Origin: an uncultured Ruminococcus sp.
GTDB lineage: Bacteria; Bacillota; Clostridia; Oscillospirales; Acutalibacteraceae
Direction of reading: 5' to 3'
DNA length: 51,865 nucleotides
NCBI GenBank assembly: GCA_902798365.1
Contig: CADBWP010000017.1
Location: 1-51,865, forward strand
Shown: positions 33,666 through 41,286 of the stretch, in pieces
Numbering within the stretch: the stretch's first letter is position 1
How the letters are laid out: each line of letters starts with the position of its first letter
Program-made: the position numbers and the translations under genes
Notes under the pieces: model-generated
What the model was told of the DNA's origin: nothing
Databases searched by the model: none
The model's input: only the letters and a program-made list of their open reading frames with translations

Positions 33666-35012
33666 TCAGATAATGTGACCCTTTGCGCGAATAACGTCGA
33701 TAACCTGATCTACGTACTTTTCGCAGGTCTCGTTTGAGTCTGCCTCTACCATTACGCGAATAACGGGCTCGGTGCCGGACTCTCTGAGCAGGATCCTGCC
33801 GTTGCTGCCCAATGCCTCGGCAACCTTTGCGACCTCGCTCTGAACGTCGGGGTCGTTCTTTGCGTCGGGCTTGGATTTTACCCTTACGTTTTTGAGCACC
33901 TGGGGATACATCACCATGGGAGCGGCGATCTCGCTCATGGGCTTCTCCTTGGCGAGCATTACCTCCATCAGCTTGAGCGAGGTGAGGATACCGTCGCCCG
34001 TTGTGGCATACTTTGAGAAGATGATGTGACCCGACTCCTCGCCGCCGAGACGGTTGCCGGTTTGCAGCATGTTTTCATAAACATACTTGTCGCCGACGTT
34101 TACCTTGTCATATTCAATGCCGATCTTGTCGAGCGCCTTAAAGAGTCCGAAGTTGCTCATGATGGTCGCAACGACCTTGTTGTTGAGCAGCTTGCCCCTC
34201 TCCTTCATATATCTGCCATAAACATAGATGATGTGGTCGCCTGTTACAACGTTGCCCTTTTCGTCAACAGCGAGGCAGCGGTCGGCGTCTCCGTCGTAGG
34301 CAAAGCCCACGTCAAGACCCTTTTCCACTACAAACTTTTGCAGCACGTCGATGTGGGTTGAGCCGCAGTTTGTGTTGATGTTGTAGCCGTCGGGATGATC
34401 GTTGATGACATAGGTCTTTGCGCCCAGAGCGTTGAACACGCCCTTGGCGATCTGCCATGCGGCGCCGTTTGAAACGTCCAGACCGACCTTTACGCCCTTG
34501 AAGCTGTATTTGCTCATAGAGATAAGGTAGCCGATGTAGCGGTTGCGACCCTCAACATAGTCAACGGTGCGGCCGATGTTCTCTCTTTCGGCTACGGGGA
34601 TCTCGATCTTGTCGTCGATGTACTCCTCGACCTTGAGCAGGGTCTCCTCCTCCATCTTCTCGCCCTTGCTGTTGAGCAGCTTTATGCCGTTGTCATAGAA
34701 GGGGTTGTGAGATGCCGAGATCATGATGCCGCAGTCAAAGTCGTCTGTGCGGGTGATGTACGCAACCGAGGGAGTGGTGGTTACGTGCATGATGTATGCG
34801 TCGGCTCCGCTTGCCATAAGACCTGTGCACAGCGCATACTCAAACATATAGGATGAACGGCGGGTGTCCTTGCCGATAACTACCTTTGCCTTTTTGCCCA
34901 TGTTGGTGCCGAAATACCAGCCCAAAAAGCGTCCGATTTTTACGGCGTGATCAAAGGTCAGGTTTTTGTTTGCCTCGCCTCTGAAGCCGTCGGTGCCGAA
35001 ATACTTTCCCAT
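33666..35012 (-). CDS. glmM: Phosphoglucosamine mutase GlmM
   Basis: A 448-residue phosphohexomutase converting GlcN6P to GlcN1P for UDP-GlcNAc and peptidoglycan. The catalytic phosphoserine is Ser101 in ISASHNPF, the metal loop is DGDADRC near 240, the sugar loop GGEESGH, and the phosphate loop RESGTEPVIRVMVE at the end. The ATG overlaps the upstream stop as TGATG, so it is coupled to the beta-helix gene. It is the last gene of the nagB operon, so likely under control of the ribozyme at its head. Confidence 0.96.
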   Translation of the reverse strand: MGKYFGTDGFRGEANKNLTFDHAVKIGRFLGWYFGTNMGKKAKVVIGKDTRRSSYMFEYALCTGLMASGADAYIMHVTTTPSVAYITRTDDFDCGIMISASHNPFYDNGIKLLNSKGEKMEEETLLKVEEYIDDKIEIPVAERENIGRTVDYVEGRNRYIGYLISMSKYSFKGVKVGLDVSNGAAWQIAKGVFNALGAKTYVINDHPDGYNINTNCGSTHIDVLQKFVVEKGLDVGFAYDGDADRCLAVDEKGNVVTGDHIIYVYGRYMKERGKLLNNKVVATIMSNFGLFKALDKIGIEYDKVNVGDKYVYENMLQTGNRLGGEESGHIIFSKYATTGDGILTSLKLMEVMLAKEKPMSEIAAPMVMYPQVLKNVRVKSKPDAKNDPDVQSEVAKVAEALGSNGRILLRESGTEPVIRVMVEADSNETCEKYVDQVIDVIRAKGHII

Positions 35013-35674
35013 CAGTCAGCCTTCCTTTCAATTACGGTGCCGTTGTTCTTAAAAATGCAGTTTTCGGGGATCATGCCGCGCACGCAGGACGTGGGATACA
35101 CGCTTGAGTGACGGCCGATCACCGTGCCGGGGTTGCAAACGGCGTTGCAGCCAACCTCTACATAGTCGCCGAGCATTGCGCCGAACTTTTTGATTCCGGT
35201 CTCTACAGCCTCGTCGCCGTTGTGAACAACAACAAGCTTTTTGTCGGATTTTACGTTGGATGTGATGGAGCCTGCGCCCATGTGCGAGAAGTAGCCAAGA
35301 ATGGAGTCGCCCACATAGTTGTAGTGGGGAGTTTGAACATGGTCGAAAAGGATAACGTTTTTAAGCTCTACCGAGTTGCCCACTACGCAGTCGGCGCCCA
35401 CGAGAGCCGAGCCTCTGATGAACGCGCCGTGTCTTACCTCGGTTCCGGGACCGATAATGCAGGGAGCGCCCAAATATGCCGAGGGAAATACCTTGGCGGT
35501 CTTGTGCACCCACACGCCGGGCTCTCTTTGCTCGTAGTCGCCGCCGAGGGTGGGGCCGAGCTCAAGAATGAAGTCCTTGATGCCCTTAAGCGCCTCCCAA
35601 GGATATGTGAACTGTGAAAGATAGTCCTTTGCAAGCGTATGGTCGAGATCGTAAAGATCTTTTATCGTTAACAT
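35012..35674 (-). CDS. Left-handed beta-helix acyltransferase, GlmU C-terminal-like
   Basis: A 220-residue protein. After an N-terminal helical part come hexapeptide repeats (VFPSAYLGAPCIIGPGTEV and onward) forming a left-handed beta helix. VGDSILGYFSHMGAGSITSNVKSDKK and KKFGAMLGDYVEVGCNAVCNPGTVIG resemble the GlmU acetyl-CoA half, and there is no uridyltransferase half. With nagB before and glmM after it, acetylation of GlcN1P to GlcNAc1P is the likely reaction; nucleotide-sugar-pyrophosphorylase names used for such proteins do not fit the missing domain. Start ATG overlaps the nagB stop (TAATG). Confidence 0.85.
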   Translation of the reverse strand: MLTIKDLYDLDHTLAKDYLSQFTYPWEALKGIKDFILELGPTLGGDYEQREPGVWVHKTAKVFPSAYLGAPCIIGPGTEVRHGAFIRGSALVGADCVVGNSVELKNVILFDHVQTPHYNYVGDSILGYFSHMGAGSITSNVKSDKKLVVVHNGDEAVETGIKKFGAMLGDYVEVGCNAVCNPGTVIGRHSSVYPTSCVRGMIPENCIFKNNGTVIERKAD

Positions 35675-36465
35675 TAAAGTCTCTCCTTCTGCTCAATGTC
35701 AAGGAAGTATTTGTAGGTATCAACGGTCAACTCGCCGCAGGCAGCCTCGTCGCAGGCGATGATGGCGCCGTTGTGCATCTGCAAAGCGGAGCAGGTCCAC
35801 TTGTGGCTTACGCTGCCCTCTACGGTCTCGGCAAGAGCTCTCGCCTTGTTGTGGCCGTTGATAAGAATGAGAACCTCTTTTGAATCGGTAACTGTGCCCA
35901 CGCCTACCGAAAGAGCCTGAGCGGGAACCGCCTCGGGATCGTTGCCGAAGAAGCGTGAGTTGACGATCCTGGTGTCGGTGGTCAGGTTTCTTACGCCCGT
36001 GCGCGATGCAAGGCTTGTAAAGGGCTCGTTGAAGGCGATGTGTCCGTCAACGCCGATGCCGCCCATGAACAGGTCGATGCCGCCGTAGGAAGCGATCTTC
36101 TCCTCATATCTTTTGCACTCGCCCTCGGGATCGTCGGTCATGCCGTTGAGGATGTTGATGTTCTCCTTCTTCATATCGGTAAGATGATCGAAGAAGTTGT
36201 CGTGCATGAAGTACCAGTAGCTCTGGTCGTGCTCGTGGGGAAGTCCGAGGTATTCGTCCATGTTGAAGGTGACTACGTTGGCAAAGGAAAGCTCGCCGTT
36301 TTGGTTCATGGTGTAAAGCTCCTTATAAACGCCGATGGGCGAAGAGCCTGTGGGAAGCCCCAGAACAAAGGGACGATCCTCTTTGTGGTTTTTGATTTTC
36401 TGAGCGATGTAGTTTGCCGCCCACTTGCACATTTTATCGTAATTGTCCTGAATAACAACTCTCAT
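35674..36465 (-). CDS. nagB: Glucosamine-6-phosphate deaminase/isomerase NagB
   Basis: A 263-residue enzyme reversibly converting GlcN6P and fructose-6-P plus ammonia. LGLPTGSSPIGVYKEL is the phosphate loop, FNMDEYLGL carries the catalytic Asp, and GIGVDGHIAFNEP the ring-opening His. Length is typical of NagB. AAGGAG lies 8 bp before the ATG. It is the first gene of a coupled three-gene unit with the acyltransferase and glmM, and its leader holds a glmS-type ribozyme. That setting is biosynthetic; no nagA or GlcNAc uptake gene is nearby, so the enzyme may run toward GlcN6P. Confidence 0.95.
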   Translation of the reverse strand: MRVVIQDNYDKMCKWAANYIAQKIKNHKEDRPFVLGLPTGSSPIGVYKELYTMNQNGELSFANVVTFNMDEYLGLPHEHDQSYWYFMHDNFFDHLTDMKKENINILNGMTDDPEGECKRYEEKIASYGGIDLFMGGIGVDGHIAFNEPFTSLASRTGVRNLTTDTRIVNSRFFGNDPEAVPAQALSVGVGTVTDSKEVLILINGHNKARALAETVEGSVSHKWTCSALQMHNGAIIACDEAACGELTVDTYKYFLDIEQKERL

Positions 36466-36510
36466 AATTATTCTCCTTAGACCTTAAGCAGGTAATTTTT
36501 AGTAATAAGA

Positions 36511-36650
36511 TAAAGTGACGGAAGAACCTTTGTTACAGTTTTGATTCTGCTTTTTCCTTTCTTCCTATCGACACACCTTGCCGTGGCGGCATCCGCCGAA
36601 TCTTTCGATAACCGCCATTCCTCGTCAACCCTTTCGGGTCCGGGCGCTAA
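36511..36650 (-). ncRNA. glmS-type GlcN6P-activated self-cleaving ribozyme
   Basis: Read leftward, the cleavage site is A36648 / G36647 in TTAGCGCC. It continues CGGACCC-GAAA-GGGTTGACGAGG, a P1 stem with a tetraloop and the invariant GTTGACGAGG. The stem GGCGGTTATCGA / GATGCCGCC with TTCGGCGG follows, which also pairs with GCGCC (P2.1). P3 is CGGC / GTCG with a 7-nt loop whose AAGGTG (36574-36579) can pair with CACTTT (36512-36517), the P3.1 pseudoknot. P4 is GGAAGAA / TTCTTCC. All core elements of the class are present, so it should be active. It sits 46 bp ahead of nagB. In the known class GlcN6P triggers cleavage and mRNA decay. Confidence 0.93.
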
Positions 36651-36814
36651 CAGTCTCCGCTTCTCCTTTCTCTCAGAGGCTATTTTACTATTGTATTGCC
36701 GTCAGCCCTCAAAAATTCATTTTGCGCTGAGGCGGCTTATACCATGGCATTTTCATACAAAATGCTCCCGGCACAAACCATAAAAATTCTACCATAAGGC
36801 GCTGTAAAAGTCAA

Positions 36815-36962
36815 GGCAATACCGCATAATTCAGGTGTACGGATTGCGCAGCAAGATTTTTCGTCAGGTTGAACAAATAAATCGAGGTAAGGCTGACGCC
36901 TTGCCGAGACTGACGGAATAATATTCAAGCAAGCCGTGCGCCTTGATTTGTGCGGTGTTGCC
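36815..36962 (+). repeat. MITE-like element B, copy 5 (148 bp)
   Basis: GGCAATACCGCATAATTCAG at the left and TTGTGCGGTGTTGCC at the right. TCAA flanks both sides (36811-36814 and 36963-36966). It occupies the upstream part of the nagB leader region. The rest of the 557-bp gap (36466-37022) holds the ribozyme and the nagB promoter region, for which I could not fix the boxes. Confidence 0.87.
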
Positions 36963-37022
36963 TCAAGTGTTTTTGCGGCGCAGACGAACGGGCGCAGTCC
37001 TTGCCGACCGCGCCCGTTTGCG

Positions 37023-37622
37023 TTATTTATCATCAATTATCCTGCCCTTTTCAACGTTCGGCAAAATGAATGTGCCGAGCGAGTGCTCCCACAGCTTTTT
37101 TGAGCCCTTAGGGGTTATTTCGTTGCGCTTTAGTATCTGACTGAGCCTTACGCCGCTCTCTGTCCACGCTTTTCCGTCGGTGGCAAAGTTGAGCATTGCC
37201 GGCTGGATATTGTCCATAGCCCGGGCAAACCTCGCCTCGGCGGTCTCCCCCGCCTCAAACTCGTCCCACAGCGCCCTCAGCTTTTCGCCCTGGTCGGGCG
37301 GAAGTATGCCGAAAAGCCTGTCTGCGGCTCTCTGCTCGCGCTCCTGCCGGGTGGTGTTTGCCTGCTCGTCATAGGCAAAGGTGTCGCCCGCGTCTATCTC
37401 CACAACGTCGTGTATAAGAATCATTGATATTGTGCGCAGCATATCCACCGGCTCGTTGGCGTATTCGCCCAGCAAAAGGCACATAACAGCCATGTGCCAC
37501 GCGTGCTCGGCGTCGTTTTCGCGGTCAATGCCGTTTGACTTGAAGGTGTGGCGCATTATCTGCTTTTCCTTGTCCGCCTCAAGACAAAACTCCATCTGCC
37601 GCCTGAGTCTGTCGTCTGTCAT
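37023..37622 (-). CDS. HD-domain hydrolase, YfbR/HD_3 type
   Basis: A 199-residue metal-dependent phosphohydrolase of the HD superfamily. The metal ligands are His33 (QIMRHTFKSNGIDRENDAEHAWHMAVM) and the EHAWH segment, LIHDVVEIDAGD (HD pair), and ARAMDNIQPAMLNF. The closest described group is 5'-nucleotidases and putative hydrolases of oxetanocin type; the substrate is not known. GGAGG lies 6 bp before the ATG. It starts 15 bp after the stop of the leucine-rich repeat gene, so the two may share a transcript although no functional link is apparent. Confidence 0.85.
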   Translation of the reverse strand: MTDDRLRRQMEFCLEADKEKQIMRHTFKSNGIDRENDAEHAWHMAVMCLLLGEYANEPVDMLRTISMILIHDVVEIDAGDTFAYDEQANTTRQEREQRAADRLFGILPPDQGEKLRALWDEFEAGETAEARFARAMDNIQPAMLNFATDGKAWTESGVRLSQILKRNEITPKGSKKLWEHSLGTFILPNVEKGRIIDDK

Positions 37623-37637
37623 GTTATCCTCCGGTCA

Positions 37638-40600
37638 TCAATACAAATCAAACTTTTCGATCTCTTCCGCCACGTACATCTGAATACGCGTGACATCATT
37701 AATGTCGATCCATCCGTTGCTGTCAACGTCGGAAGCGCGGTAGTCGCCCTCGTCGTTCCAAGGTATTATCGCCGGGGTGCCGTCCTCCTCGGTATAATCT
37801 GCAATAAAGCGCTGAAGCTCTGTGCAGTCCCGAATACTGACCCTGCCGTCGCCGTTGACGTCGCCTGTTATTATTTCATCGCGGATACGCGGAAGCCATT
37901 GCAGCTCCCTTACCCATTTACCGCAGCGGCTGCATTTCTCGCTCTCGGTTTTGCCGATATGAGTGTGCGTGGCTGCTCTGCCGGGAAACACAACCGTGTC
38001 ATGCCCAAGCGCGGGAATGACCTCTTGTTCGACGATAGTCTCACCGCAGCGCGTACAATGACTGCCGTCTGTACGTCCTTCTTTTGTGCAGGAAGGCGCA
38101 ATCGCCGCATCCGTTTTTGGTTTGTGCCCCGGTGGGATCACCTGTTGTTCTCTCACCGCTTGTCCGCATGATGTACAGGTCATGCCGAAGGAGACGCCCT
38201 CCTCCGTGCAGGATGGCGGAGCCTCACCCAACACAAAGGTTACATTTGCGGGTGACAGTCCGGCGTGACAATGCGGACATTCACTCTCCAGCAGCTCATA
38301 GCTCTTACCGATTATCTGCGCAACTCTTTTCACGTTTGAATCAGGGAAGCAATAAAGCGTGACGTTATTGCAATACCGGAACGGCTCCCAAAACGATTCC
38401 GTGCACAAAGTATCACCATCCTCTGCGAAAATAACGTTTTCAAGCTTGTAGCAGCCGCAAAAGGCTTCCTGCCCTATAAAAACATCACCTTTAATAAGCA
38501 AATCTTTAACATCGCTGTATTCAAACGCATAATTTCCGATATAACCTACGCTTTTGGGGAGCACCACGTTTTCCAGCTTATCGCAATATCTGAACGCGGC
38601 ATATCCGATACTTCCGACACCCTCGCAAACGGTAAGACTTTTAAGCTCAGTACATCCCTCAAATTCATGATCGGGAATTACCCAAACGCTGCCCGGAACG
38701 GTTACACCGATCAAATCCGTGCAATAATAAAACACCTTATCACATATCTTAACAGTTCCTTCTTTTATAATTACATTTTCAGGGCTGCCTGTAGGCACAT
38801 ATTTATAGGCTATCCTGCCGACATAGGTCAGTCCCCCGGGCAGATTATTATTCCATTCGGTTCCGTCAAAGGCATTTTCACCAAGCTCGGTAATGTTTTC
38901 ACCAAAGGATAACTCCTTAAGCCCTGTACACCCGTAAAAGGCTTTTTCGCCGATCGCCGTCACTCCGTTTCCTATCGTAACACTTGTAAGGTTTGTGTTT
39001 CCGTTAAACCCGTCGATCTCTTTTGTTATGCTGTCGGGGATCGTGATAGTGTTAAAACAAGAAAAACCGGAAAAAGGATTGTACGCTGCGCTGTTATATT
39101 CCTCGGGCAGAACCAAATCGGTCACAAGTTGGTTGTTAAGGAAAAGATTATCGGCGCCGAGATTTGGCGGAATATCCGAAAGAACATCATGCCATTGCCA
39201 CTCGTCAAACTCCTGCCGATAGCCCTGATATTTGATTTTTACAAACTCGACCAAATCGCTTATATATATGTTTTTGCAGGAAACAGAACCATCCATTACA
39301 CAACTGAGGCTCGGGGGGATTGTGATTTTTTCAAGACGGTAGCCCGAAAAAGCTTTTTCGCCTATAGTTGTTACGCCGTTTGGAATTGTAACCTCGGTTA
39401 ATCCCGTGCATCCGGAGAAGCCCTCGTCATTTATTCTTGTTAAGCCGGTCGGAAGCTCAATGTCGGTAAGCCCCGTACAACCCGAAAATGCTTTTACACC
39501 GATAGTTGTTACGCCGTTTGGAATTGTGACCTCGGTTAATCCCGTACATCCGGCGAATACCCCGTCATTTATTACTGTTAAGCCGGTCGGAAGCTCGATG
39601 TCGGTAAGCCCCGTACAACCCGAAAATGCGCTTTCCCGGATTTCGGTCACAGAATCGGGAATATCAACATGCTTTAGGAGCGCTTGATTGGAAAAAGCCG
39701 ATTGACAGATATAATTTGTTCCGTCCTTAACGGTCACGCTTTCGGGACATTCACCGACATATTTATACACAGTTTTTCCTACATAAACCAAGCCCTGCGG
39801 CAGGTTGTTTTTCCACGCGGTATTATCAAAAGCATTGGACTCTAAATGTGACACATTTTTTGCACCGTTGATAATTGATAATGATGTGCAGCCCTCAAAA
39901 GCGTACCCGCCGATATCTGTTACGCTGTCCGGTATTTTGATTTCGGTTATTCCTGTGCAGCCGCTAAACGCGTTATTTCCGATATTTGTTACACCGTCGG
40001 AAATAAAAACCTCGGTCAGGCTTGTACACCCGGAAAACGCACTGGAACTATTAGTCACGCCGTCCGGAATATTAATACCGGTCAGGCTTGTACACCCGGA
40101 AAACGCACCGGAAATATCGGTCACGCCGTCCGGAATATTAATACCGGTCAGGCTTGTGCAACCCTGAAACGCACATCTTAAATCGGTCACACTATCGGGA
40201 ATATTAACGCCGGTCAGGCTTGTACAGCCGGAAAACGCATACCAGCCTATAGACACGACACTATCGGGAATATTGATACCGGTCAGGCTTGTACAGCCGG
40301 AAAACGCATACCAGCCTATAGACACAACACTATCAGGTAAGAAAATTGTTTTTAATTCTGTTTGCTGCTCAAAAGCATTTCTGTTTACTCCTATTGTATC
40401 GTTTTTTAAACTGATGCTTTCGGGGCACGTTCCCTTATATTTATAGGCTAATCCGCCGAGATACACCATCCCCTCCGGTTGGTTTTTGTACCACGGCGTT
40501 CCTTCAATGCCGGTATCGACGGCTTCCTCTACATTTCTTGCACCGTTGATATTCGTAAGGGCGGAGCAACCTCTAAACGCATAATATCCGATTTCGGTTA

Positions 40601-40955
40601 CGCTGTCGGGCACAGTTATTTGTGTCATTTTTTCACATTCCCAAAATGCATAGGTGCCGATATTTGTTACACCTTCCTCAATAACAACCGTCAAAACTCC
40701 TGAAGAACCCCAAGGCGGAGGATTTTGCCCCATATAGTCCCAGGAATAATATCCCATCTCTCCGTTTCCGCTTATGGTCAGCACACCGTTATTATCAAGC
40801 GTCCATGTGCAATCGCCCGTTGTGCCGCTCTGTATGCCGACGGAGCCGTCGTTGATTACCGCGGCAAATGTCTGCGACGGAACAGCGGCAAAAGCAGTAA
40901 ATGCCATGCATAATATGAGCAAAACAGAGGTTATGTTTTTAAAAGACCTACTCAA
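37638..40955 (-). CDS. BspA-type leucine-rich-repeat surface protein with C-terminal dockerin
   Basis: A 1105-residue secreted protein. The signal peptide runs to about residue 31 (QTFAA). From about 75 to 870 there are LRR_5 repeats of the BspA/Treponema type, with units such as FSGCTSLTGINIPDSV, mediating binding to host or other proteins in known members. From about 900 to 1020 come three CxxC-type segments (CPHC, CTSCG, CTRCGE, CSRCGKW). A type I dockerin ends the protein with calcium loops DVNGDGRVSIRD and DVDSNGWIDIND. It starts with TTG, supported by GGGAGGG 7 bp upstream. An extended -10 (TGATATAAT, 40991-40996) lies before it. Two neighbouring LRR units at 40195-40340 are nearly identical in DNA. 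Confidence 0.9.
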   Translation of the reverse strand: MSRSFKNITSVLLILCMAFTAFAAVPSQTFAAVINDGSVGIQSGTTGDCTWTLDNNGVLTISGNGEMGYYSWDYMGQNPPPWGSSGVLTVVIEEGVTNIGTYAFWECEKMTQITVPDSVTEIGYYAFRGCSALTNINGARNVEEAVDTGIEGTPWYKNQPEGMVYLGGLAYKYKGTCPESISLKNDTIGVNRNAFEQQTELKTIFLPDSVVSIGWYAFSGCTSLTGINIPDSVVSIGWYAFSGCTSLTGVNIPDSVTDLRCAFQGCTSLTGINIPDGVTDISGAFSGCTSLTGINIPDGVTNSSSAFSGCTSLTEVFISDGVTNIGNNAFSGCTGITEIKIPDSVTDIGGYAFEGCTSLSIINGAKNVSHLESNAFDNTAWKNNLPQGLVYVGKTVYKYVGECPESVTVKDGTNYICQSAFSNQALLKHVDIPDSVTEIRESAFSGCTGLTDIELPTGLTVINDGVFAGCTGLTEVTIPNGVTTIGVKAFSGCTGLTDIELPTGLTRINDEGFSGCTGLTEVTIPNGVTTIGEKAFSGYRLEKITIPPSLSCVMDGSVSCKNIYISDLVEFVKIKYQGYRQEFDEWQWHDVLSDIPPNLGADNLFLNNQLVTDLVLPEEYNSAAYNPFSGFSCFNTITIPDSITKEIDGFNGNTNLTSVTIGNGVTAIGEKAFYGCTGLKELSFGENITELGENAFDGTEWNNNLPGGLTYVGRIAYKYVPTGSPENVIIKEGTVKICDKVFYYCTDLIGVTVPGSVWVIPDHEFEGCTELKSLTVCEGVGSIGYAAFRYCDKLENVVLPKSVGYIGNYAFEYSDVKDLLIKGDVFIGQEAFCGCYKLENVIFAEDGDTLCTESFWEPFRYCNNVTLYCFPDSNVKRVAQIIGKSYELLESECPHCHAGLSPANVTFVLGEAPPSCTEEGVSFGMTCTSCGQAVREQQVIPPGHKPKTDAAIAPSCTKEGRTDGSHCTRCGETIVEQEVIPALGHDTVVFPGRAATHTHIGKTESEKCSRCGKWVRELQWLPRIRDEIITGDVNGDGRVSIRDCTELQRFIADYTEEDGTPAIIPWNDEGDYRASDVDSNGWIDINDVTRIQMYVAEEIEKFDLY

Positions 40956-41117
40956 AGCAAACCCTCCCTTTAGTATTTAATGATGGTAATATTATATCAT
41001 ATTTTACCTGATAATTCTATCCAAATATTGACTGTCCGCTTTAGTGATAATGCATAATAGCCGGTGAGCGCTTCCTTCGCTGCCATTTGACTGCCGGTAT
41101 GAGCCTTTGGTTTTTAA

Positions 41118-41220
41118 GGCAACACCGCACAATTCAAGGCGCACGGCTTGCTTGAATATTGTTCCGTCAGCTTGCCCAAAAAATCTCGGCAAGGCGACAG
41201 CCTTACCTCGCGGTATTGCC
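41118..41220 (-). repeat. MITE-like element B, internally deleted copy 6 (103 bp)
   Basis: Starts GGCAACACCGCACAATTCAA, keeps the inner CTCGGCAAGGC stem, lacks about 50 bp and ends CGCGGTATTGCC. TTAA flanks both sides (41114-41117 and 41221-41224). It lies in the 331-bp gap between the NlpC/P60 gene terminator and the BspA-like promoter. Confidence 0.86.
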
Positions 41221-41246
41221 TTAATTGTTGCTATATCCATTTTACT

Positions 41247-41277
41247 AAAAAAAGAGACGCCTCGTGCGAAGCGTCTC
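41247..41277 (-). terminator. Terminator of the NlpC/P60 gene
   Basis: GAGACGC / GCGTCTC stem; the minus strand continues with seven T residues. It starts about 10 bp after the stop codon. Confidence 0.92.
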
Positions 41278-41286
41278 CTGAAAATC

